DNA from: Candidatus Thioglobus sp.
GTDB taxonomy: Bacteria > Pseudomonadota > Gammaproteobacteria > PS1 > Pseudothioglobaceae
Assembly (NCBI GenBank): GCA_018644675.1
Contig: JABGQC010000017.1
Coordinates: forward strand, 1 to 35,525
Direction: 5' to 3'
Length of the DNA: 35,525 nt
The notes under the pieces were generated by a model. The model was not told where the DNA came from. It did no database searches and saw nothing but the letters and a program-made list of their open reading frames with translations. This document shows, piece after piece, positions 8,169 to 16,521 of this stretch (positions are counted from its first letter, which is position 1; each line of letters begins with the position of its first letter). The position numbers and the translations under genes are program-made.

Positions 8169-9095
8169 TTAGCTTTTCTTTTTAGGATCTTCGTCGTCTA
8201 GTTTTTTTAGGTAGTCGGCAAATTCTTCATCCATCTTTTGAAAATCTTCATCGATTTTGTCCATTTCGGTGTCGAACTCGTCATCACTCCAGTCATCATC
8301 ATCTTCAGAGTCGGATTTAGATGGCTGATCTGGATCATTATCGGGATCAGTATCATTAGAACTCGATTCAGAATCCTCTTCTTTTCGCACAAATAAAGGG
8401 GCAAAAATAAGCCCAGCTTCAAACAATAACCACATAGGGATGGCAATTAGGGTTTGCGAGATAATATCAGGCGGGGTTAACAGCATGCCCAATATAAAGG
8501 CGCCGATCACAACATATGGTCGATTCTTTTTTAGATTTTCAATGGTGGTTGCACCAAACATAATTAGCAAGATGGTGGCAATTGGCACTTCAAAGGCAAT
8601 ACCAAATGCAAATGAAACCTTGAGTACAAAATCTAAGTAGTATTGGATATCAGGTGTAAAGTCAACAATACTTGGGCCAATGCTAGATAAAAACCCGAAG
8701 ATAACTGGAAAGACAATGTAAAAAGAAAACAATAGGCCGGCATAAAACAAAATGGTTGAAGAGATAACCAAAGGCATAATCATTTGTTTTTCGTGTTTGT
8801 AGAGTGCGGGTGCAATGAACTTCCACACTTGATAAAGCAGATAGGGCATGGCGATGTACACCGCCATGATTAACGCCATTTTAAGTGGAGTTAAGAATGG
8901 TGATATAACACCAATGGCAATAATATTACTACCTTGAGGTAGAACGCTGATAATAGGTGCAGCGATAAAACTGTAGACTTCATTTGCAAAAGGAAATAAG
9001 CTAATGAAAATAACCAGTATGGCAATAACTGAGCGTAACAAGATGTCACGCAGTTCAACCAGATGTTGAACAAAGGTCATTTCTTTAGGAGTCAT
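8169..9095 (-). CDS. tatC: Sec-independent translocase subunit TatC, with long acidic tail
   Basis: TatC is the six-helix inner-membrane receptor for twin-arginine signal peptides. The N-terminus has the conserved HLVELRD block, and KHEK stands at the position of the signal-peptide-binding glutamate loop. Residues 1-238 make up the normal protein (E. coli TatC has 258). Residues 239-308 are an extra, extremely acidic cytoplasmic tail rich in Asp, Glu and Ser, with a predicted helix near the end and a final KKKS. The start overlaps the tatB stop by 4 bp (ATGA). The gene closes a hisI-hisE-tatA-tatB-tatC operon. Confidence 0.95.
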   Translation of the reverse strand: MTPKEMTFVQHLVELRDILLRSVIAILVIFISLFPFANEVYSFIAAPIISVLPQGSNIIAIGVISPFLTPLKMALIMAVYIAMPYLLYQVWKFIAPALYKHEKQMIMPLVISSTILFYAGLLFSFYIVFPVIFGFLSSIGPSIVDFTPDIQYYLDFVLKVSFAFGIAFEVPIATILLIMFGATTIENLKKNRPYVVIGAFILGMLLTPPDIISQTLIAIPMWLLFEAGLIFAPLFVRKEEDSESSSNDTDPDNDPDQPSKSDSEDDDDWSDDEFDTEMDKIDEDFQKMDEEFADYLKKLDDEDPKKKS

Positions 9096-9400
9096 GTTTT
9101 AGTGCTATCAGTATCGTTTTTAATGTTGTTGACATCGGTTTTAATGTCACTAATGGTTTCTTTAGCATCGTCAATTATTTCAACGATATTAGCTTCCTTA
9201 TCCATTGCATTGAACTGTTCTTTGAGTTTGTCAACCTCTAACTCTTCGCCAACATCCTCTTGAATTTTGGCAATAAAGCGTTTAGCTTTTCCAGCATATT
9301 TTCCTGCAGCTCTGGCGATACTAGGCATACGCTCGGGTCCTACAACCACCAAGGCGATGATGCCAATTAAGGCAAATTCCCAAAAACCAATGTCAAACAT
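9092..9400 (-). CDS. tatB: Sec-independent translocase subunit TatB
   Basis: TatB pairs with TatC in the substrate-recognition complex of the twin-arginine pathway. The 102-residue product starts MFDIGFWEFALIGIIALVVV, one N-terminal membrane helix followed by GPERMP, which is typical of TatB (TatA has FGxKRL). An amphipathic helix and a charged tail follow. It lies 9 bp after tatA and overlaps tatC by 4 bp. Confidence 0.95.
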   Translation of the reverse strand: MFDIGFWEFALIGIIALVVVGPERMPSIARAAGKYAGKAKRFIAKIQEDVGEELEVDKLKEQFNAMDKEANIVEIIDDAKETISDIKTDVNNIKNDTDSTKT

Positions 9401-9409
9401 GTAAAGGGT

Positions 9410-9628
9410 TTATTTAGAGTCTTTGTTGCTATCTACAACTTTAGCTTCGATGATCTCATCTTTAGCATCTTTACCATCTAGCTTGTCATTTTCACCATCT
9501 TTCATAGACTTTTTAAAGCCCTTGATAGCGCCACCTAGGTCACCACCAATATTTTTAAGGCGTTTACCACCAAACAGTAGTAATACAATAACTAAAATAA
9601 TAATCAGTTCAAAAGGTCCTGGCATCAT
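9410..9628 (-). CDS. tatA: Sec-independent translocase subunit TatA
   Basis: TatA forms the export pore of the twin-arginine pathway. The 72-residue product has one N-terminal helix ([15 protein letters not shown]), the signature [20 protein letters not shown] and a charged tail. Two ATG codons in tandem could start it. AGGAGAG in the leader is better spaced for the first, so that one was kept. hisE ends just upstream in the same direction. Confidence 0.95.
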   Translation of the reverse strand: MMPGPFELIIILVIVLLLFGGKRLKNIGGDLGGAIKGFKKSMKDGENDKLDGKDAKDEIIEAKVVDSNKDSK

Positions 9629-9650
9629 AATTCTCTCCTATTTTTATTTG

Positions 9651-9965
9651 TTAATTTCTATTGGCTTTTTCTTCTAACCCCGACAAGCCAAAGCGTCTTG
9701 ATAATTCTTGCTCTATTTTATCGACTTCTATGTCTTTGTGTCGTAGTAATACTAACGTATGGAACCATAAATCTGCCACTTCATAGATAATTTTGTCATT
9801 TACGCCATCTTTAGTTGCCATAATCACCTCAGCAGACTCTTCACCGATTTTTTTTAAAATTTCATCTGTGCCTTTATTATACAAAGAAGCCACGTAAGAG
9901 CTATCAGCACTTGCACCTTTGCGCTGCTCTAAAATTAGTTCTAATTGTTTGAAAATATCATCCAT
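9651..9965 (-). CDS. hisE: Phosphoribosyl-ATP pyrophosphatase
   Basis: HisE hydrolyses phosphoribosyl-ATP to phosphoribosyl-AMP in histidine synthesis. The 104-residue all-alpha MazG-like fold shows the metal-binding [12 protein letters not shown] and [13 protein letters not shown] motifs. It is a stand-alone protein, not fused to HisI, and its start overlaps the hisI stop by 8 bp, so the two consecutive enzymes are probably translationally coupled. Confidence 0.95.
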   Translation of the reverse strand: MDDIFKQLELILEQRKGASADSSYVASLYNKGTDEILKKIGEESAEVIMATKDGVNDKIIYEVADLWFHTLVLLRHKDIEVDKIEQELSRRFGLSGLEEKANRN

Positions 9966-10338
9966 ATATATCCTTTGGGTCTTTAATAACTTTGGTCATT
10001 GTCTGCCAGTTATTGTTATCTAATTTTTGAAAAAAGCAAGAGGCTCTACCAGTATGACAAGCAATGCCACCTATTTGTTCAATTTTTAGAAGAATAACAT
10101 CACGATCACAATCGGTGTAAATCTCTTTAATTTTTTGCGCATGTCCAGACTCTTCACCCTTGAACCAGAGTTTCTGGCGCGAGCGCGAGTAATACACCGC
10201 TTGTTGTTTTTCAATTGTCAATGATAGTGCTTCTTGATTCATCCAAGCAAACATTAAAATCTCACCTGTTTGGTGATCTTGAGCGATTGCAGGTATCAAG
10301 CCTTGCTCATCAAATTTTACTTGCTCTAATGCATCCAT
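9958..10338 (-). CDS. hisI: Phosphoribosyl-AMP cyclohydrolase
   Basis: HisI opens the adenine ring of phosphoribosyl-AMP, the third step of histidine synthesis. The 126-residue product has the expected [17 protein letters not shown] block, [18 protein letters not shown], and the metal-binding region with DCDRD and [11 protein letters not shown] started it at the ATG at 10338 (MDALEQVKF). The frame could extend 12 bases to a TTG but family members begin here. No good Shine-Dalgarno is seen. It heads the operon running into hisE and tatABC and is divergent from the nuclease gene 55 bp away. Confidence 0.93.
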   Translation of the reverse strand: MDALEQVKFDEQGLIPAIAQDHQTGEILMFAWMNQEALSLTIEKQQAVYYSRSRQKLWFKGEESGHAQKIKEIYTDCDRDVILLKIEQIGGIACHTGRASCFFQKLDNNNWQTMTKVIKDPKDIYG

Positions 10339-10393
10339 AGTGTGCGTCAATCATCGGATAAAATGATTAATTTTACCGCTACCCATCTTGTAT

Positions 10394-10870
10394 ATGAAAT
10401 TATTTGTTTTCGCTTTGTTTGTCTCATTTAGGGCGCTGGCCAATGTAGGTGATTTTTCACTCCATAGTGATCAATCTTTATACATTGTAGATGGTGATAG
10501 TGTGAGTTTGCAAATGCGCCTTGCTGATATTGATACGCCAGAAATTAAACAAAAATGTCGTGAACATGTTAACCGAGTGATTGATTGTGGGCGATTGTCG
10601 AAACGCTATTTGCAAAGACTGCTTAAAAGTCTTCCTGGAGAAATTGCGATAAAGCCGATAGGTATCGATCATTATCAGAGAATTTTGGTTCGAATTTATA
10701 AGGGAAATACTAATATTGGCAAACTTATGGTGGAGTCGGGCATGGCATTTTCTTACAAAGATGCCTACCAGCAAGAAGAGGATTTAGCCAAAGCGGAAAA
10801 ACTCGGTTTTTGGGGTTTTTATACTCCGCCGATTGAGCCCTATAAATGGCGCAAATTAAACCGCCATTAG
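10394..10870 (+). CDS. Secreted SNase-like (thermonuclease family) nuclease
   Basis: This is a staphylococcal-nuclease-type protein of 158 residues. A Sec signal peptide (MKLFVFALFVSFRALA, probable cut after residue 16) sends it to the periplasm or outside. The catalytic set is intact: R42 and E50 within RLADIDTPE, metal-binding D47, and R96 in HYQRILVRIY. These enzymes cut DNA and RNA with calcium. C55 and C65 could form a disulfide. The start is the ATG at 10394. A TTG six bases earlier is less likely. It stands alone and meets the convergent gor gene with a 2-bp gap. The physiological substrate is unknown. Confidence 0.88.
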   Translation: MKLFVFALFVSFRALANVGDFSLHSDQSLYIVDGDSVSLQMRLADIDTPEIKQKCREHVNRVIDCGRLSKRYLQRLLKSLPGEIAIKPIGIDHYQRILVRIYKGNTNIGKLMVESGMAFSYKDAYQQEEDLAKAEKLGFWGFYTPPIEPYKWRKLNRH

Positions 10871-10872
10871 AT

Positions 10873-12234
10873 TTATCTCATGGTTACCAACTCTTCTGCG
10901 CTTGAAGGGTGAATCGCCACCGTATCATCTAGCTGTTTTTTAGTGGCACCCATTTTAATAGCCACAGCAAAGCCTTGTAGCATCTCATCTGCGCCATGAC
11001 CCATGATATGACAGCCTACAACTTTTTCATCATCCCCTTCGCAAACCAGTTTAAGTGCTGTCGTTGTTTTGTGATCTAGTAGGGCATCTGCCATTGGGGT
11101 GAACTCTGATTTATACACTTTAACTTGGTTAAATTGTTCATTAGCCTGAGCTTCAGTTAAGCCAATGGTGCCGATAGGTGGATGTGAAAAGACAACAGTA
11201 GCAATATTGTTATAGTCAAGGTGTCGATCTGTCATACTGTTATATAAACGATCAGACAGTCTTCGACCGGCAGCAATAGCCACCGGTGTGAGTGGTGCAC
11301 GGCCTGTTGCATCACCCAGTGCGAAAATATTGTCAATATTAGTAGCTTGGAATTTATCAGTTGGAATAAAGCCACGTTGGTCAGAATCAACTCCGGCATT
11401 TTCCAATCCTAAATGCTGAGTCATTGGGTTGCGTCCTACTGCCCAAATAATAACATCAAATCCAGAAAAATCACCTTTGTTGGTATGTAGAGTTTTCTCT
11501 TTTGAAACTTTATCAATTTGAATATTATGATGAAGTTTGATACCATGATTAGCATAATCTTTATTCAGCGCATCTTGAATCATTGGATCAAATCCACCTA
11601 GGAGCTTGTCAGCTCTACAGAAAATTTCGACGCTGGACCCAAGTGCATTTAGTACGCCAGCAAGCTCTACACCAATATAACCACCACCCACAACAGCTAC
11701 TTTTGCAGGTAGGTCTTCTAGCTCAAAAAAACCATCTGAGGTAATTCCATATTTCGCCCCTTCAACATGAGGCACAGCAGGCTCACCACCGGGTGATAGA
11801 ACGATAGTATCAGCACTATACTCAACACCATTGACACTAACTGTATGCTGATCAACTAATTTACCAAAGCCGTGAATATAGTCAATACCTAGCTCTTCTA
11901 AATAGCCATCGTACCAAGTGGTAATGCCCTTAATATAGTTATCTCGACCTTCCTTTAAGGTTTTCCAAGAGAAGTTTTTGAGTTCCACATCAAAACCAAA
12001 ACCTTTGGCACTGTTAATTTGTGTGGCGGTATTAGCGGCAAACCACATAACTTTTTTCGGCACGCAACCTACATTAACACACGTACCACCAATCGTTTTA
12101 ACCTCAATAACACAACATTTTTTACCATATTCTGCAGCTCTTTCTACTGCTGACAGACCGCCAGATCCGGCACCAATTGCAATCATGTCATAATGTGTTG
12201 TCTTCTCAGGCTGTTGTGTATTATTTGTTGTCAT
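10873..12234 (-). CDS. gor: Glutathione-disulfide reductase
   Basis: This cytosolic flavoenzyme reduces oxidised glutathione with NADPH. The 453-residue product shows the FAD motif GAGSGG (21-26), the redox pair in [13 protein letters not shown] (C52, C57), the nucleotide motif [11 protein letters not shown] and the C-terminal HPSSAEE (H442, E447). The CVNVGCVPK form is typical of glutathione reductase rather than lipoamide dehydrogenase. In the loop after the second Rossmann strand ([12 protein letters not shown]), the first NADPH-phosphate arginine is present. The second, found in E. coli at R204, seems to be Gly. The ATG at 12234 has AAGG at a good distance. A TTG at 12267 would extend the frame into a hairpin and was rejected. 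Confidence 0.92.
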   Translation of the reverse strand: MTTNNTQQPEKTTHYDMIAIGAGSGGLSAVERAAEYGKKCCVIEVKTIGGTCVNVGCVPKKVMWFAANTATQINSAKGFGFDVELKNFSWKTLKEGRDNYIKGITTWYDGYLEELGIDYIHGFGKLVDQHTVSVNGVEYSADTIVLSPGGEPAVPHVEGAKYGITSDGFFELEDLPAKVAVVGGGYIGVELAGVLNALGSSVEIFCRADKLLGGFDPMIQDALNKDYANHGIKLHHNIQIDKVSKEKTLHTNKGDFSGFDVIIWAVGRNPMTQHLGLENAGVDSDQRGFIPTDKFQATNIDNIFALGDATGRAPLTPVAIAAGRRLSDRLYNSMTDRHLDYNNIATVVFSHPPIGTIGLTEAQANEQFNQVKVYKSEFTPMADALLDHKTTTALKLVCEGDDEKVVGCHIMGHGADEMLQGFAVAIKMGATKKQLDDTVAIHPSSAEELVTMR

Positions 12235-12258
12235 ATTTTTTTCCTTAATTTTAAAGAT

Positions 12259-12274
12259 AATAGGCAAGGCCTAT
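12259..12274. repeat. Short hairpin repeat, copy 2 of 2
   Basis: AATAGGCAAGGCCTAT is the exact reverse complement of bases 2-17. It lies in the 45-bp gap between prfB and gor. It can fold as a 6-bp stem with a 3-nt loop. No T run follows in the direction of transcription, so it is not a typical terminator. Confidence 0.4.
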
Positions 12275-12279
12275 ATCTG

Positions 12280-13374
12280 CTAATAGCCAGCCTTTAAGCT
12301 GGCTTCGATAAATTTGTCTAAATTACCATCAAGCACATCACCCGTATTGGATGACTCTACGCCAGTACGTAAATCTTTAATACGAGATTGATCTAGTACA
12401 TAAGAGCGAATTTGATGTCCCCAGCCTATATCAGATTTGGCATCCTCTAATTCTTGACTTTCGCTATTGCGCTTTTGCATTTCAAGCTCATAGAGTTTTG
12501 ATTTTAACTGCTTCATGGCTTGATCTTTGTTGGCATGTTGTGAGCGCCCATCTTGACACTGAACTACGGTATTCGTGGGTAAGTGAGTGATTCGTACAGC
12601 TGAATCGGTTTTATTAACATGCTGGCCACCGGCGCCACTGGCACGATAGGTATCAATACGGATATCAGTTTTATTGATTTCGATATCAATATTGTCATCT
12701 ACCTCTGGTGAAACAAAAACCGAGCAGAATGAAGTATGACGTTTACCGTTGGCATTAAATGGGGATTTTCTGACCAAGCGATGAATACCAATTTCACTCC
12801 TCAGCCAGCCGTAGGCGTATTCGCCGTCAAAATGAATGGTAGCAGATTTGATGCCAGCCACTTCACCCGCTGAAGCCTCCATTAGCTTGACACTAAAATG
12901 GTGTTTTTCACCCCAGCGTAGATACATACGTAGCACCATTTCCGCCCAATCTTGGGCTTCAGTACCACCAGAGCCTGATTGAATATCTAGATAGGCTGAG
13001 TTGGCATCTAAATCACCGTTAAACATGCGCTCAAATTCTAGTTTGGCAATAGCCGTTTCGATAGAGTTTAAATCATCCTGAATGCCTAAAACAGTGTCCT
13101 CGTCATTTTCTGCTTGTGCCATATCAAGCAATTCTTGCGCATCTTCTAAAATATTGTCTGCGCGTTCGAATGTTTGACAAATATTTTCCAGTTTAACTTT
13201 TTCCTGACTTAATGCTTGTGCCTCATCTGGGTTTGACCAGAGGGCTGGGTTTTCCATTTCAAGTAGAACTTCTTCTAAACGACCCTGTTTTTCCTCGAGC
13301 TCTAGATGAGCGGAGAGTATTTTTGCTCGTTCAAGCAGGTCGTTAATTTTTTGATAAGTGGGTGATAGTTCCAT
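12280..13374 (-). CDS. prfB: Peptide chain release factor 2
   Basis: RF2 reads UGA and UAA stop codons and releases the nascent chain. The 364-residue product carries the SPF recognition tripeptide (KSPFNANG) and the catalytic GGQ in [16 protein letters not shown]. In most bacteria prfB is in two frames joined by a +1 shift at an in-frame UGA near codon 25. Here the frame is continuous across that site (…CAT CTA GAG CTC GAG…), so autoregulation by frameshifting is absent. I started at the ATG at 13374 (MELSPTY). The frame extends to a TTG at 13416, but that lies inside the rpsO terminator. Confidence 0.95.
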   Translation of the reverse strand: MELSPTYQKINDLLERAKILSAHLELEEKQGRLEEVLLEMENPALWSNPDEAQALSQEKVKLENICQTFERADNILEDAQELLDMAQAENDEDTVLGIQDDLNSIETAIAKLEFERMFNGDLDANSAYLDIQSGSGGTEAQDWAEMVLRMYLRWGEKHHFSVKLMEASAGEVAGIKSATIHFDGEYAYGWLRSEIGIHRLVRKSPFNANGKRHTSFCSVFVSPEVDDNIDIEINKTDIRIDTYRASGAGGQHVNKTDSAVRITHLPTNTVVQCQDGRSQHANKDQAMKQLKSKLYELEMQKRNSESQELEDAKSDIGWGHQIRSYVLDQSRIKDLRTGVESSNTGDVLDGNLDKFIEASLKAGY

Positions 13375-13402
13375 GGTCTTGATTTTACTATTGAGTGGGC
13401 AT

Positions 13403-13430
13403 AAAAAAAGCCCCAAACGGGGCCTTTTTA
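13403..13430 (-). terminator. Intrinsic terminator after rpsO
   Basis: On the minus strand this reads GGCCCC, loop GTTT, GGGGC, then TTTTTTT, flanked by A on the 5' side. The A/T flanks make it look bidirectional, but rpsO is the gene that ends here. prfB starts 29 bp further on, so it either uses readthrough or has its own promoter inside this gap. Confidence 0.85.
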
Positions 13431-13445
13431 AGAAAATAAGTTAAT

Positions 13446-13706
13446 TTATTTTCTTAAACCTAAGCGTGAGATTAAATCAGAATAGGCATCTACATTTGAA
13501 CCTTTAAGGTAAGTCAACAATTTTTTACGTTGAGAAACCAAATGTAGTAGACCTCTTCTTGAGTGATGGTCTTTTTTATGGGTTTGGAAATGCTCAGTTA
13601 AATGCTTAATGCGCGCTGTTAATAAAGCGACCTGCACGTTAGTTGAACCAGTATCTCCATCTGTAGTTTGGTATTCTTTGATAATTGCTTGTGTATCAAT
13701 TGACAT
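13446..13706 (-). CDS. rpsO: 30S ribosomal protein S15
   Basis: S15 binds 16S rRNA helices 20-22 and nucleates the platform of the small subunit. The 86-residue product has the family's [16 protein letters not shown] and [21 protein letters not shown] blocks and ends SRLGLRK. E. coli S15 has 89 residues. A TATAAT (13744-13749, minus strand) upstream with a weak -35 may be its promoter. It is followed by a clear terminator, so it is probably a single-gene unit. pnp, its usual neighbour, is absent. Confidence 0.97.
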   Translation of the reverse strand: MSIDTQAIIKEYQTTDGDTGSTNVQVALLTARIKHLTEHFQTHKKDHHSRRGLLHLVSQRKKLLTYLKGSNVDAYSDLISRLGLRK

Positions 13707-13790
13707 AATAAATAATTCTGAAACGTAAAATAATAAAGGGTTAATTATACGCTAATTTGATTAATTGTTCTAATACTTGAACTAAATAAG

Positions 13791-14687
13791 TTAATAAAAA
13801 TCCTGCTCACCTTCAGGGCGTGTTTTGAAGCGTTTATGTATCCATAGATATTGTTCAGGGAATTTTAAAATTTGAGCTTCCAGTATCTGGTTAGTTATTG
13901 TGGCGCTAATGGCTGCGTCAGTATTAGGGTAGTTTTCAATAGGCGCCTCAAAGCTCATGCTATAGCCAGAGTCGGTACGAATGAAGAAGTAGGGGATTAC
14001 TACAGTATTTTCACCTTTAGCCAGTCTTGCTGTGGCAGATACAGTGGCAGTCTGAATGCCAAAAAAAGGGGCAAAGATACATTTGTCTAGTCCTAAGTCT
14101 TGGTCAGGTGCATACCAAATAGGCAATTTGTTTTTAATGGCTTTAAGCATGGACTTGGTGTCTTTGGTTTTGATCATGGTGGCACCATTATCAACAAAGC
14201 CTTTACGCATAGTTTCATCAAATAAGGCATTATTTTGAGGGCGATAAATATTGGCTATATGATGCTTGAGTAACAGCGCACGAGATCCAAGCATGAGCGG
14301 CATAAAGTGTGCGGCCAGTAAGATGACACTTTGTTGATTATTAATGGCTGTTGTTAGGTGGTGTTCGTTGTGAACACTAAGCATAGATGAGACTTTATCA
14401 TTGGTTGCAAAATAAGCATTAGCCGTCTCAAAAATAGACACACCCAAAGCTTCAAAATTTTGACGAACGAGTGCTTCTACTTCGGATTTACGCTTATTAG
14501 GAAAGCAACGAGAGATATTAATAAAAGCGATTTTTCTAAATCTACCCAACAAAGGGTATAAAGCCATGCCCATTATTTTTCCAAGCGTAACTTGTACTTT
14601 AAAGGGTAATTTGGCGCCAAATTTCATAAGACTAATGAGTAGCCAAGTTGGCAGAAATTTAGGATGATAAAATTGTCGATTATTCAT
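13791..14687 (-). CDS. LpxL/LpxM-family lipid A acyltransferase, altered active site
   Basis: The family transfers secondary acyl chains from acyl-ACP to lipid A precursors at the inner membrane. The 298-residue product has an N-terminal hydrophobic stretch, the IYRPQNNALFDETMRKG block and PDQDLG, all typical of LpxL-type proteins. The catalytic motif, normally H-x4-D/E, reads HFMPLM: H127 is kept but the acid is Met132. Activity is therefore uncertain. The rest of the protein is well preserved, so it is not an obvious pseudogene. Its start is only 13 bp from the divergent dnaG start. Calling it lpxL or lpxM specifically is not justified. Confidence 0.85.
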   Translation of the reverse strand: MNNRQFYHPKFLPTWLLISLMKFGAKLPFKVQVTLGKIMGMALYPLLGRFRKIAFINISRCFPNKRKSEVEALVRQNFEALGVSIFETANAYFATNDKVSSMLSVHNEHHLTTAINNQQSVILLAAHFMPLMLGSRALLLKHHIANIYRPQNNALFDETMRKGFVDNGATMIKTKDTKSMLKAIKNKLPIWYAPDQDLGLDKCIFAPFFGIQTATVSATARLAKGENTVVIPYFFIRTDSGYSMSFEAPIENYPNTDAAISATITNQILEAQILKFPEQYLWIHKRFKTRPEGEQDFY

Positions 14688-14700
14688 TAAAATACCATTT

Positions 14701-16521
14701 ATGCCTTATATTAGTCAGAGCTTTATTGATGATCTTCCCAATCAAATCGACATTGTTGATTTGATCAATAAACGCGTGCCACTTAAAAAATCTGGCAGTG
14801 ATTATCGTGCACCGTGTCCATTCCACGGAGGAAAAAATAGCAACTTCGCTGTGAATGCTCACAAGCAATTTTATCATTGTTTTAAGTGTGGTGAGAGTGG
14901 GGGTGCTATTAGTTTTATTCAAAAATTTGATAACTTAAATTTTGTAGAAGCAATTGAAACCATTGCCAGTGAATGCGGGCTGGCCATAGAGTATGACTCA
15001 AACGCTAAACCTGTTGACCCAAGATTTGAACGCTATCGATCATTATCAAAAAAAGTGAGTGATTTTTATGGAATGCAGTTGCGCAATTCTCCCGCCAAAG
15101 ATAAGGCGGTAAATTATGCAAAGTCCAGAGGCATTAGCGGTGAAATTGCCAAGCGGTTTGAGTTAGGTTTTGCAACCCCAAGTAATAAGGACTTGTTGCT
15201 ACATTTTGACAATAGTGAGCAAGAGGTAGATGATTTAAAAATACTGGGTTTGGTTAAAGAGGGTCAATATGGAGATTACGATTTCTTTCGGGATCGGCTT
15301 ATGTTTCCTATTCATAATACCAAGGGTGATGTTATTGCTTTTGGTGGTCGAGCCTTTGAACAAGAGGTAAAGGCTAAATATTTAAACTCTTCTGAAAGTG
15401 TTATTTTTTCAAAATCCAAAGAGTTGTACGGCTTGCATCATGCGCGTAAGCACTCCAGATCAATGGATTATATGCTGGTGGTAGAGGGTTATATGGATGT
15501 CGTAGCACTCCACCAGGCTGGCATTACTAAAGTGGTTGCCACACTTGGAACTGCAACTAGCACTGAGCATTTACAAATATTAATGCGCACAACCAATATT
15601 ATCGTATTTTGCTTTGATGGGGATGATGCGGGTCGCGCAGCTGCTTGGAAAGCTCTTAAGATTACTTTGCCAGTCATGAAAGCAGGCACAACATTTAAGT
15701 TTTTATTTCTACCTGATGGTGAAGATCCGGATTCTTTAGTGAAAAAAGAGTCTGCCAAGGCTTTTGAAGAGCGCATTTCTAAAGCTCAACCCTTATCTCA
15801 ATTTTTATTTGAACACCTGAAATCAGAAGTTGATTTTGATACTATCGAAGGTAAAACGCTATTTCTAGAAAAAGCCACAAATCTAATAACGTCAGTTAAT
15901 TACGAAGTCTATCAACAGCAGTTAATGGAGGGCTTGGCCCAAATGGTAGGCCAAAGTATTGATCAAGTTCGATCAGTTGCAGAGCAACAGCCTCAGACGC
16001 CAGAGCTGCCACCTGTGTATGCAGATATAGAGCCAGATTTTGACGATACTGGCGAGGTTGACTTGTCTAGTTTTTCAGATGGTGAGGACTTACAACCCGT
16101 ACACAAACCTGCAGTCCAACACTCTAAGACAAAGGCGCTAATGTCAAAGATGATCACTTTATTATTAAATTATCCGGCTTTGGCAGATTCAACCATTGAG
16201 GTTAGAGTGCGCACTATTGAAAATTCTCAAGTACTATTGGAATTAGTGAGGTCGGCGCAAATTGATGAAGATATTTCTCAATCTGAGTTGATTAAGCCAT
16301 TTCAAGACAAACAGGGGATTTTTACTCGACTTAAGCAGTTGTGCGTGCTCGAGCCTCATTTAAGCGAGGTTCAGGCTCGAGAAGAATTTTTATCTATTTT
16401 GACTGCCATAGAAAATCAACAACATGCCGAGCAGATTAAATCTTCTATTCATCATGCTCACACCTTGGAAGATCAACAAAAAATTATGCAGGGCATTCTC
16501 AAAGGAAAGCGTAGAACTTAA
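14701..16521 (+). CDS. dnaG: DNA primase
   Basis: Primase makes RNA primers for Okazaki fragments. The 606-residue product starts with a CHC2 zinc finger (C39, H42, C60, C63). The catalytic core follows, with the TOPRIM fold visible as VVEGYMDVVAL and FDGDDAGRAA. A longer, Asp-rich linker (about 440-470) leads to the C-terminal DnaB-binding helical domain. E. coli DnaG has 581 residues. The usual rpsU-dnaG-rpoD order is not present. dnaG instead stands between the divergent acyltransferase gene and the convergent ftsI, whose stop codon overlaps its own by 4 bp. Its promoter must lie in the 13-bp gap or inside the neighbouring coding region. Confidence 0.95.
   Translation: MPYISQSFIDDLPNQIDIVDLINKRVPLKKSGSDYRAPCPFHGGKNSNFAVNAHKQFYHCFKCGESGGAISFIQKFDNLNFVEAIETIASECGLAIEYDSNAKPVDPRFERYRSLSKKVSDFYGMQLRNSPAKDKAVNYAKSRGISGEIAKRFELGFATPSNKDLLLHFDNSEQEVDDLKILGLVKEGQYGDYDFFRDRLMFPIHNTKGDVIAFGGRAFEQEVKAKYLNSSESVIFSKSKELYGLHHARKHSRSMDYMLVVEGYMDVVALHQAGITKVVATLGTATSTEHLQILMRTTNIIVFCFDGDDAGRAAAWKALKITLPVMKAGTTFKFLFLPDGEDPDSLVKKESAKAFEERISKAQPLSQFLFEHLKSEVDFDTIEGKTLFLEKATNLITSVNYEVYQQQLMEGLAQMVGQSIDQVRSVAEQQPQTPELPPVYADIEPDFDDTGEVDLSSFSDGEDLQPVHKPAVQHSKTKALMSKMITLLLNYPALADSTIEVRVRTIENSQVLLELVRSAQIDEDISQSELIKPFQDKQGIFTRLKQLCVLEPHLSEVQAREEFLSILTAIENQQHAEQIKSSIHHAHTLEDQQKIMQGILKGKRRT

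Noticed and set aside
10339..10350. TTG start extending hisI
   Set aside because: The ATG at 10338 matches the family start.
12235..12267. TTG start extending gor
   Set aside because: It lies in the repeat hairpin. The ATG at 12234 has AAGG at good spacing.
13375..13416. TTG start extending prfB
   Set aside because: The added residues are encoded by the rpsO terminator.
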